10,922 nt of DNA from Desulfobacterales bacterium (lineage in GTDB: Bacteria > Desulfobacterota > DSM-4660 > Desulfatiglandales > B25-G16). The DNA is taken from NCBI GenBank assembly GCA_013375335.1, contig JABXJZ010000028.1:1-10922 (forward strand), written 5' to 3'. The notes beneath the pieces were generated by a model, which was not told the origin of the DNA, did no database searches, and worked only from the letters and a program-made list of their open reading frames with translations. Positions 1 to 7,056 of the stretch are shown here, in pieces (the first letter of the stretch is position 1; every line of letters starts with the position of its first letter). Position numbers and translations under genes: made by a program.

Positions 1-463
1 TAGCCCCCTTCCTGATGGCCTCCAATGTGGCATCATCGCCTGTCTCTATACCCATGTAGATTGTCCCCAGGCCCATTTCCCTCAGTCTCACCAGCTCTTC
101 CTCGCTCTTCATCCTGATACCCTTGGTGTTTGCATAAATGCCAACCCTCTTGACCCATGGGAGGTGTTCCCTTATCCTCTCCAAAATCCACAGCAAGCGA
201 GGATAGGGGATGATCAGGGCATCACCATCCATGATAAAGACCCTTTCCTGATCCCGCATATACCGTGAGGCAAAGAGGATATCACTCAAGATGATATCAT
301 TGCCCTTGATCCGAAACCTCTTGTCCTTGTAGGAGCCGCAGAAAGTGCACTTGTTATGAGAACAGCCAACAGTGGCCTGCAGCAGGATGCTCCGTGCCTC
401 GCTGGGCGGCCGGATCAACATCCCCTCGTAGTGCATTCCACTGACCTGGTCGACCCAATTCAT
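1..463 (-). CDS. Radical SAM protein, 5' part only (runs off the left edge)
   Basis: An open frame starts with ATG at 463 and continues without a stop to base 1, giving 154 visible residues. Upstream is a ribosome binding site (AAGGGGGC, about 6 nt before the ATG). The frame holds a cysteine cluster C34-x4-C39-x2-C42 in the context GCSHNKCTFCGSYK, which I read as the radical SAM [4Fe-4S] site. The spacing is CX4CX2C instead of the classic CX3CX2C. Downstream, MDGDALIIP (about residue 75) and YMGIETGDDATLEAIRKG near the edge fit the strand-rich core of COG1032/Elp3-like radical SAM enzymes, which cleave S-adenosylmethionine to make a 5'-deoxyadenosyl radical. The substrate cannot be told from this fragment. 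It lies on the same strand as the formate dehydrogenase operon but about 680 nt beyond fdhA, so a functional link is unproven. Family assignment is confident; specific function is unknown. Confidence 0.85.
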   Translation of the reverse strand, partial: MNWVDQVSGMHYEGMLIRPPSEARSILLQATVGCSHNKCTFCGSYKDKRFRIKGNDIILSDILFASRYMRDQERVFIMDGDALIIPYPRLLWILERIREHLPWVKRVGIYANTKGIRMKSEEELVRLREMGLGTIYMGIETGDDATLEAIRKGA

Positions 464-714
464 ATAATTGCCCCCTTAACCATACCTTCCACATTCACCG
501 CCTATGTAAGGAGTCAGCAACCGGCAATTCTTATCCATCTGATGCCTTCAAACGCCTCCTTCCAACAGGTACTCTTTTAGCCTGATCCCCCGAGCAAATG
601 CAGCGGTTCACCTCTGAAACCCTGAAATGTCTGACCACTACCCTCTCGCGGTCTATCGGCCTTGGAGGAAATCGGCCCGGCTCTGTTTGAGTATCCACCG
701 TGAAGGATCACGGC
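464..714. other. Non-coding stretch before the radical SAM gene
   Basis: This 251-nt stretch lies between the oxidoreductase remnant and the radical SAM start. I find no recognisable protein on either strand. It contains a hairpin at 698-713 (listed separately) and one minus-strand micro-ORF of 20 codons at 476-538, which ends 12 nt before the radical SAM ATG. A GGAAGGAGG stretch lies about 16 nt before the micro-ORF start. I see no convincing promoter boxes. Confidence 0.5.
698..713 (-). terminator. Hairpin just after the oxidoreductase remnant, possible terminator
   Basis: A perfect 6-bp stem with a 4-nt loop (CCGTGA-TCCT-TCACGG read on the minus strand) begins 1 nt after the TGA of the remnant at 715. 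A flanking G-U pair could extend it to 7 bp. The position is typical of a transcription terminator, but no U-rich tract follows (the next bases are TGGATACTC). It could therefore be a weak or factor-assisted terminator, or just an mRNA 3' end stabiliser. Confidence 0.35.
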
Positions 715-954
715 TCAATCTACCCTAACATCACATCGTAGACAGCCTGTGCATTCCTCTTTGATGGTCTCGCTATCAAAGCCAAGCTCCACCTCCCTGA
801 AATCCTTGATCCTTTCACGAGGGGAAACCTTCGGGCTCCTGGCCATATCTTGCTTAACAATCTCCCCCGGCACCTTCATGCTCACAAATATCCTCTCATG
901 CTGTTCTACATGGAGTCGCTCTCCCCTTTTCGCTGATGGATCATCATGGATACT
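715..954 (-). pseudogene. Remnant of a GltD-type FAD/Fe-S oxidoreductase C-terminus
   Basis: The minus strand has an open frame of 79 codons between an in-frame TGA at 955-957 and the stop at 715-717. Its last residues contain DFREVELGF, then KEECTGCLRCD. This matches the tail of GltD/NfnB-type oxidoreductases and, in this window, the tail of the NuoF-GltD fusion (DFEEVRLGL, then AKRCLRCD). The preceding residues (RIFVSMKVPGEIVKQDMA) look like the linker before such a tail. The FAD and NAD(P) domains that should come before it are absent: the 192 nt up to fdhA show no homologous sequence in any frame. The simplest reading is a 5'-deleted pseudogene of an oxidoreductase that once followed fdhA. 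A translated 49-residue product from the internal ATG (SMKVPG) cannot be excluded, but its ribosome binding site is poor. Homology is by eye. Confidence 0.6.
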
Positions 955-1146
955 TCAACGCTAAAACACAGCCTCGCTAACTATGCAATTTGTCAGCACC
1001 AGCTCGGGGGCGGAGCGGCTCCTCAAAAAGGATAAGAGGTAAATACAGGACCTACACAGGAGACGAGCCGGCAAACCGGCAGCGAAAAGCACAAAGAGGC
1101 CTTCCTTCCAGAAGGAGAGCTACCGATTTCTTGCATAATGTGCCAA

Positions 1147-3927
1147 TTACAAGGTCCTTACAGCAGCGGCGCATACCTTTAACTCTGGGATTTTGGCTAT
1201 GGGATCAAGTGCTGGATTAGTCAGCCTATTTGCCGCCTCCTCAGCAAAGTGAAATGGCATGAATATAATCCCAGATGCAACCCTATCCGTAACCCTGGCC
1301 TTGGTCTGTATCTTTCCCCTCCTCGAGCTCACCTCTACTAAATCCCCCTCTCTTATCCCAAATTTCCCTGCATCATCTGGATTTATCTCCACAAACCCTT
1401 CCGGTACAATAGCACTCAGTGGTTTAGAATGTCTGGTCATGCTAGCGGTATGGAAATGATAGAGGAGCCTACCGGTAGTAAGTATAAATGGATAGTCTTT
1501 ATCTGGCAGTTCTGCGGGCGGCTTGTATTCCGCTCCTACAAATAGTCCCTTTCCTCTGGTGAAGGCTCCCCTATGCAGTATAGGTGTGCCTGGATGCTTT
1601 CGGTCCAGACAGGGCCATTGCAAGCCGTCGCCACTTTCCAGCCTGTCATAGTAAATACCACCGTAAGAGGGTGTCAACGAAGCGATCTCTTCCATTATTT
1701 CCTTAGGTGAAGTGTAAGACATTGAATAGCCCATTTTTTTACTGACTTCACAAATGATCTCCCAGTCCTGCTTGCTTTCTCCCGGAGGAATAACTGCTTT
1801 GTGCAGGAGCTGGACCCGTCGGCAGGTATTGGTAACTGTTCCGTCCTTTTCGGCGAAACAAGCAGCAGGTAAAACAACATCTGCAAGTTCCGCCGTCTCG
1901 GTTAGGAAGATATCCTGCACCACCAGAAACTCTAAGTTTTTTAATCCCTCCTCTACATGACCGATATTGGGATCGCTTAACATGGGGTTTTCACCCATGA
2001 TATACATCCCCTTTATCTTCCCTTCAGTGGCCGCATCCATCATCTCCACCACGGTCAGTCCTCCACTTGCGGAAAGTTTTACTCCCCACGCCTTCTCGAA
2101 TTTCTCTCTCACCTCAGGAACAGCGACTTTCTGATAGCCAGGGAAAAGTGGAGGTAAAGCACCCATGTCACAGGCACCCTGAACATTATTCTGTCCACGC
2201 AGAGGATTAACGCCGGTACCTTCATTTCCTATGTTGCCGGTGAGCATAGCCAAATTGGCCACAGACAAAACATTTTCCGTTCCTGTTGTATGCTGGGTTA
2301 TACCCATAGAATAAAGGATGGAAGCTCTGCCTGCTTCTGAATACAGTCTTGCCGCTTCTATAATTTTTTCTTTTGGAACACCGGTGATCTCTTCCGTTTG
2401 TTCCGGTGTATACTTGGAGACCACCTTTTTCAACTCTTCAAAGTTCTCCGTACGATTCTCTACAAATTCATGGTCATGGAGATCCTCGTTTAAAATGACA
2501 TTCATAAGACCGTTGAGCAGTGCAACATCTGTTCCGCATCTATGCCTCAGCCATACATCTGCGTATTCTGTAAGCTCTATTTTCCTCGGGTCTGCCACGA
2601 TAAGCTTTGTATCACTGTATTCCACAACATGTTTGATGAGATACCCCATCACTGGATGCTGTTCGGTAGTATTGGAGCCAATAACCAGAATAACATTTGC
2701 CTCTTCCACGCAATCCCTTACGGAATTGGTCATTGCTCCGCTACCGAAGGCCATCGCCAGACCGGCGACTGTGGAGCTGTGTCAAAGCCGCGCACAGTGG
2801 TCAACACTGTTGGTGCCGAAACAGGTGCGAATGAACTTTTGAAACAAGTAATTCTCTTCATTGGTGCACTTAGCAGAAGAAAGACCTGACAAAGCATCAC
2901 CACCGTATTTATCCTTTAAATCTTTAAATCTGTCGGCAATAAGATCCAGTGCTCCGTCCCAGCTTGCTTCTTCAAATTTCCCGTTTCTCTTGATTAACGG
3001 TTTGGTCAAGCGGTCAGGATGACTGACAAAGTCCAGTCCAAATCTTCCCTTAACACAGAGAGCACCTTTATTATCCGGTGCATCTTCACAACCGTAAACC
3101 CTTACAATCTTATTATCCTTAACCCATAATTCGATCTGGCATCCCACACCGCAATAAGGGCATATGGTGCGCACTTTCTTGAATTCCCATGGTCTACCCT
3201 TGAAATGAGCTAACTTTTCCGTTAAAGCACCGGTAGGGCAGACTTGGATACAGTTTCCACAGGAGACACACTCTGTCTCCGCCAGTGGTTGATCAAATCC
3301 AGCAATAAGCTTCATTTTGGGTAAGGTATCATCAATACCACCCCGACCATAGAAGTGCCATATTCTCTGAACAGTGGTCTCTTGACATGCACGTACACAT
3401 CTTGCACAGAGTATACAGTTATTGAGGTCTCTTGTAATCGCTTCACTGGAATCATCAACGGGCTCAGTATATTCCGGACTGGGAAAACGCAGATTTTTTT
3501 GATCCACACCAAGCTCATAAGCATATCTCTGCAGTTCACATACACCATTCGATTCACAGACCATACAATCATGTTTGTTCGCCGCTAAAAGGAACTCTAT
3601 GATTAATTGCCTTGCCTTTTTTAATTCGGCATCGTGAGCCACAATCTCCATTCCTTCCCCTACCTCGGTTGTACAGGCAGTTATGTGCATTGAATGTGGA
3701 GCATGTCCTTCCTTGTTTAGCCAGCGCTCTCCAATCCTCACCTTCACCCCACACAGCCGACAGGCTCCGGCCCTGCTCAGACCCTTATGATAACAGAGAT
3801 GGGGAATATCAATGCCGTTTTCTAAGGCTGCCTCCAAGATTGTAGAACCTTCTCTTGCCTCGATGGGCTTACCATCAATAGTAATATTTACCATGTCTAT
3901 CTTTTGTCCTCCCAAACTAATTTCCAT
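1147..3927 (-). CDS. fdhA: Selenocysteine formate dehydrogenase catalytic subunit with NuoG-like Fe-S arm
   Basis: This subunit interconverts formate and CO2 at a Mo/W-bis-pterin centre, probably in the cytoplasm since no signal peptide is seen. An in-frame UGA at 2782-2784 joins two open frames into 926 residues with Sec at 382. The context HCARL-U-HSSTVAGLA closely matches E. coli FdhF (CARV-U-HGPSVAGL). Domains: plant-type [2Fe-2S] (C45, C56, C59, C85); a His-Cys-like cluster region (H119, C121, C124, C130); two [4Fe-4S] sites (C171/174/177/181 and C220/223/226/230); the formate dehydrogenase [4Fe-4S] (C256, C259, C263, C291); then the molybdopterin domains. His383 follows Sec, VNPLRGQNNVQGACDMG (573-589) carries the conserved active-site Arg577, and the C-terminal dinucleotide-binding domain spans about 812-926. 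Start: ATG 3927 lies 11 nt after the upstream stop. ATG 3894 (residue 12) follows GGGAGG by 13 nt and aligns exactly with the start of the upstream HoxU-like protein, so it may be the true start. Residue numbers use 3927. Confidence 0.95.
2753..2769 (-). promoter_or_regulatory. Bacterial SECIS element for UGA decoding in fdhA
   Basis: Just 3' of the UGA (2782-2784), the mRNA can form a hairpin GUCGCC-GGUCU-GGCGAU: 6 bp including a terminal G-U pair, with loop GGUCU. The loop sequence is the same as in the E. coli fdhF SECIS, and its GGU is the seventh codon after the UGA in both genes. In bacteria SelB binds such a hairpin to deliver Sec-tRNA at the UGA. This is strong evidence that the UGA is recoded and not a stop. 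The rest of the Sec machinery (selA-selD, tRNA-Sec) is not in this window. Confidence 0.85.
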
Positions 3928-3938
3928 TCTATCATATA

Positions 3939-4688
3939 TTAGCCACCTTGCCTCTGAGCGGGTTTTAGAGCCAACACTGCGTGCTCACCCAGACGGTACT
4001 CTGTTCTCTGCTCATATTCACATCTCCAGCATTCATAATTATTGGGGCATAGTTTATTGGAGACAGCACCCATAAGCATATAGCGGCATTTCCGCTGAAT
4101 TCCCAACTGTCTTTTCAGCTGGGCAACTCTGTGGGCCTCATTCTGAATGTGACCGGTAGGACAAACATAAGTACACGCACCGCAGGCTACACATTCATCC
4201 CACACACGTTCAAATGGAACATCAACCTTTCGCTCAGTTCCTCGTCCTACGAAATCAATAGCTCGAGCACCCACCAATTCTTCACATACCCTTACACACA
4301 ATCCACAGAGAACACAGTCTTCGCTTTTATCAAATGTCGTAAACCTTGTCTCTGTAACTCCATATTGGTCACACAGTTCTCTTACCCTCTTAACTTCCGG
4401 ACATCGTGATAAATACAGCTCCAAAAGAATTTTCCGTCCCTTCACCACAGGTTTGGAATTTGTCTTTACTATCATACCTTCTGCTACCGAAAGAGAACAA
4501 GATGACTGAAACATTGATCTATCATTTACAATGGTTTCTACTACGCAGAGACGGCAAGCCCCATACGGTTTAATTGTCTCTTCATAACATAGCGTAGGTA
4601 TATAAATGCCAAGCTTCTGGGCCCCCTTTAGCACTGTGGTTCCTTCTTCTACTTCTATCTCTTGACCATCTATTTCCAGCGTTACCAT
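3939..4688 (-). CDS. HoxU/NuoG-N-terminus-like iron-sulfur electron transfer subunit
   Basis: This 249-residue protein is a likely electron wire between the flavin subunits and FdhA. Visible sites: an N-terminal plant-type [2Fe-2S] domain (C34, C45, C48, C64), then two [4Fe-4S] motifs CVLCGLCVRVC (C125, C128, C131, C135) and CVACGACTYVC (C166, C169, C172, C176). Where NuoG and FdhA have the His-Cys [4Fe-4S] site, only C96 and C106 remain in a CPEVKRVRELCDQYG segment, so that cluster is probably absent. After the ferredoxin part comes an unusual tail with C201-x12-C214-x5-C220-x2-C223 (LCPNNYECWRCEYEQ), a possible extra metal site of unknown role. The ATG at 4688 has GGAGGT 6 nt upstream and lies 14 nt after the stop of the NuoF-like gene; fdhA begins 11 nt after its end. 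HoxU- or HydA-N-terminus-like is a family-level call; the exact subunit name is uncertain. Confidence 0.88.
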   Translation of the reverse strand: MVTLEIDGQEIEVEEGTTVLKGAQKLGIYIPTLCYEETIKPYGACRLCVVETIVNDRSMFQSSCSLSVAEGMIVKTNSKPVVKGRKILLELYLSRCPEVKRVRELCDQYGVTETRFTTFDKSEDCVLCGLCVRVCEELVGARAIDFVGRGTERKVDVPFERVWDECVACGACTYVCPTGHIQNEAHRVAQLKRQLGIQRKCRYMLMGAVSNKLCPNNYECWRCEYEQRTEYRLGEHAVLALKPAQRQGG

Positions 4689-4702
4689 ATAGATACCTCC
4701 AA

Positions 4703-6562
4703 CTACTCTACTATTACTGCATCAAACTTACATGCCTCCAAACATCCCCCGCATTTGATGCATCCTTCCTGGTCAATTGAGTGAACCTTCTTTTTCTCAC
4801 CCGTAATAGCTCCCTGGGGACATGATCTGATACATACATGACATCCGTTACATTTTTCAGGGTCAATCTTATAAGTAATAAGATTCTTACATACCCCGGC
4901 AGGACAACGTTTTTCCTTTATATGGGCCAGATACTCATTGCGGAAATACTTGAGTGTTGTAATCAGAGGATTTGGAGCAGTTCCCCCCAATGCGCATAAA
5001 GAGAAATCCTTAACCATATGTGCAACTTGATCCAGTGTCTCTATGTCTATATCTTTACCTTCACCTTTAGTGATACGTTCCAGTATTTCGTGTGCCTGCC
5101 TAATTCCTTCACGGCAGGGAGCACATTTACCACACGATTCATACTTCAAGAAATCAAAGAAAAACTTTGTAAGATCTACCATGCAGGTACTTTCATCAGT
5201 TACGATCATCCCCCCTGAACCCATAATAGCACCGAGTGCTTCCAGATGCTCATAATCGACTGGAGTATCAATGAATTCTTCAGGTATAAGCCCACCTGAT
5301 GGCCCACCACTCTGGACAGCCTTGAACTTTGCCCCTCCAGGAATGCCACCTCCGATATCAAAAACCATCTCTCGAAGGGAGATACCCATAGGAACCTCAA
5401 CAAGTCCATTATTCTTTATCTTTCCTACCAGAGAGAATACCTTGGTGCCTTTAGTAGATTGAGTGCCTCTGGATGAAAACCATTCTGCTCCATTCTGGAT
5501 TATCTGTGGAATATTGGCTAGGGTTTCTACATTATTGATCACAGTTGGCTTGCTAAATAATCCGGAAATGGCCGGATAAGGCGGTCGAGGTGAAGGATTG
5601 GGTGGTCTTGCCTCGACAGACGCTATCAATGCCGTTTCTTCACCACAGACAAATGCCCCTGCTCCTCTGGCAATCCTTACGTCGAAGTCAAAACCCGATC
5701 TCAAAATATCCTTCCCCAACAGGCCATACTCCTTTGCATTATCTATCGCATTCGTAATCATTTCTAAGGCTAATGGGTACTCGTCACGGGTATACCAATA
5801 GCCCTGGTTTGCACCAATTGCATAGGCAGCGATTGTCATGCCTTCCAATACGGCAAATGGATCTCCCTCCATCATACCTCGATCCATATATGCCCCAGGG
5901 TCGCCTTCGTCACCATTACAAATCATATACTTCTGATTACCTTTTGCATTTCTTGCAATAGCCCATTTCCTGCCTGTAAGAAATCCTGCCCCTCCTCGCC
6001 CTCTGAGACCAGACCGAGATATCTCGTCAATTAGCCCCTCTGGTTTCATACCTAAGGCTTTAGCTAGCACAAAATAGCCGCCGCGGGCGACATATTCCGT
6101 AATGCTCCTCGGATCAATAAATCCACAGTTTCTAGTAACAATCTTTACCTGCTTCTTATAGAAGGGCACCTCCTCCATTGGAGGTATGCCTTCAACCGAA
6201 CTTTCTATACTATACAAGGTCCATTCCCTTTTTATCTCTCCTCTGGCAGTCAAGGAAACCAGCTCTCTAGCCTTCTTAGGAGTCACTCTGTGATACAATA
6301 TCCTCGATTTGCCCGGTAGATAAACCTCTACAATTGGTTCTGCTTGGCAATAACCTATGCACGCCGTACGTGCTACAATTATATTTGCCTCTAAGGTAGA
6401 GACTTCTTCATTGATTGCATCAAATACCTCCTTAGCGCCTTGGGCGATACCACAAGTTGCCATACCCACCGTGATCTTGCTACGATCGGGTGAGATCAAC
6501 TTCAGACCTTCTGCCCTCAGCTTTTCCAGATCCTCAGGTTTTCTTATTTTAGTATCACCCAT
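4703..6562 (-). CDS. nuoF: NuoF/HydB-like FMN diaphorase subunit with C-terminal 2x[4Fe-4S] domain
   Basis: This 619-residue flavoprotein is expected to exchange electrons with NAD(P)H through FMN. Order of domains: an N-terminal thioredoxin-like [2Fe-2S]-type region (C37, C68, C72); the FMN/NADH core with GLRGRGGAGFLTGRKW (185-200), NGDEGDPGAYMDR (216-228) and GAGAFVCGEET (300-310); the N3-type [4Fe-4S] site ESCGKCAPCR (C477, C480, C483) with C523; and a C-terminal ferredoxin domain (C571/574/577/581 and C601/604/607/611). This order, NuoF with added N- and C-terminal Fe-S domains, is that of HydB/HndC subunits of NAD(P)-linked and electron-bifurcating [FeFe]-hydrogenases and formate dehydrogenases, and is unlike plain complex I NuoF. 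ATG 6562 follows a GAGGAAG ribosome binding site and lies 24 nt after the NuoE-like stop. It is a paralogue of the N-terminal half of the fusion encoded at 7057-10188. Bifurcation itself is not demonstrable from sequence. Confidence 0.93.
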   Translation of the reverse strand: MGDTKIRKPEDLEKLRAEGLKLISPDRSKITVGMATCGIAQGAKEVFDAINEEVSTLEANIIVARTACIGYCQAEPIVEVYLPGKSRILYHRVTPKKARELVSLTARGEIKREWTLYSIESSVEGIPPMEEVPFYKKQVKIVTRNCGFIDPRSITEYVARGGYFVLAKALGMKPEGLIDEISRSGLRGRGGAGFLTGRKWAIARNAKGNQKYMICNGDEGDPGAYMDRGMMEGDPFAVLEGMTIAAYAIGANQGYWYTRDEYPLALEMITNAIDNAKEYGLLGKDILRSGFDFDVRIARGAGAFVCGEETALIASVEARPPNPSPRPPYPAISGLFSKPTVINNVETLANIPQIIQNGAEWFSSRGTQSTKGTKVFSLVGKIKNNGLVEVPMGISLREMVFDIGGGIPGGAKFKAVQSGGPSGGLIPEEFIDTPVDYEHLEALGAIMGSGGMIVTDESTCMVDLTKFFFDFLKYESCGKCAPCREGIRQAHEILERITKGEGKDIDIETLDQVAHMVKDFSLCALGGTAPNPLITTLKYFRNEYLAHIKEKRCPAGVCKNLITYKIDPEKCNGCHVCIRSCPQGAITGEKKKVHSIDQEGCIKCGGCLEACKFDAVIVE

Positions 6563-6586
6563 ATGTAATCTTCCTCTTTCTGTTTC

Positions 6587-7039
6587 CTAGTCATGCTTTT
6601 CAAGAATCTTTGCTAACTGGCTCTGAGTCACATGACCATATACAGTACTGTCGATACGGATTACTGGCGCTATACTGCAACACCCGAGGCAACGTACTGG
6701 AGTCACAGTAAATCTATGATCACTCGTGGTACCGCCCTCAATTACGTGAAGGGCAAGGAGCAGGCGATCCATTATTCTTCGACCACCGCATACGTGACAG
6801 GTCGTACCTAGACATACGTCTATCGCATGTCGTCCAACGGGTTTGAGTGTGAATGATTTATAAAATGTTGCCAGGCTATAGAGGCGAGACATTGGTGTTG
6901 CAAGTCTCTCAGCAACCATTTCCAGAGTTCTAAATGGCAGACAATGTTCGCGCTTTTGAATCTCCTGTAATATCCCTACTAAAGGCGGAGCGCCTGTTCC
7001 CCTTTCTTCAATTATGCTGTTTAGCTCTTCTTTAGTCAT
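6587..7039 (-). CDS. nuoE: NuoE-like thioredoxin-fold [2Fe-2S] subunit (second copy)
   Basis: This 150-residue protein is the usual partner of a NuoF subunit, holding the [2Fe-2S] N1a-type cluster. The four ligands are visible: C76-x4-C81 in CLGTTCHVCGG and C117-x3-C121 in CLGCCSIAP, after a helical N-terminus with the family-typical LYSLATFYKSF (about 53-63). There is an extra cysteine at 84 and another at 120. The ATG at 7039 has AAAAGGAGT 5 nt upstream and starts 17 nt after the fusion gene ends. It directly precedes the NuoF/HydB-like gene, so the two probably form one diaphorase pair. It differs clearly from the other NuoE-like protein at 10201-10698, so it is not a recent duplicate. Confidence 0.93.
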   Translation of the reverse strand: MTKEELNSIIEERGTGAPPLVGILQEIQKREHCLPFRTLEMVAERLATPMSRLYSLATFYKSFTLKPVGRHAIDVCLGTTCHVCGGRRIMDRLLLALHVIEGGTTSDHRFTVTPVRCLGCCSIAPVIRIDSTVYGHVTQSQLAKILEKHD

Positions 7040-7056
7040 TGTGACTCCTTTTCGGT

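Noticed and set aside
749..964. Plus-strand open frame of 71 codons
   Set aside because: Antisense to the oxidoreductase remnant, whose minus-strand frame has recognisable family residues.
1067..1080. GCCGG-CAAA-CCGGC hairpin after fdhA as a terminator
   Set aside because: The stem is only 5 bp and no U-tract follows on the minus strand. It may be a minor structure, but I cannot support a terminator call.
1103..1116. TCCTTC-CA-GAAGGA inverted repeat after fdhA
   Set aside because: Loop too short for a stable 6-bp hairpin and no further regulatory context.
990..1220. Plus-strand open frame of 76 codons after fdhA
   Set aside because: Arg/Ser-rich low-complexity translation with no known family, and overlaps the end of fdhA antisense.
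2782..2784. UGA as a true stop, making fdhA a pseudogene or two genes
   Set aside because: The residues on both sides are continuous with the formate dehydrogenase family, the UGA sits exactly at the catalytic Sec position, and a SECIS-like hairpin follows.
2318..2842. Plus-strand open frame of 174 codons, and another at 2542-2889
   Set aside because: Both lie antisense to fdhA, have no recognisable domain, and overlap each other in different frames. They are shadows of the conserved minus-strand gene.
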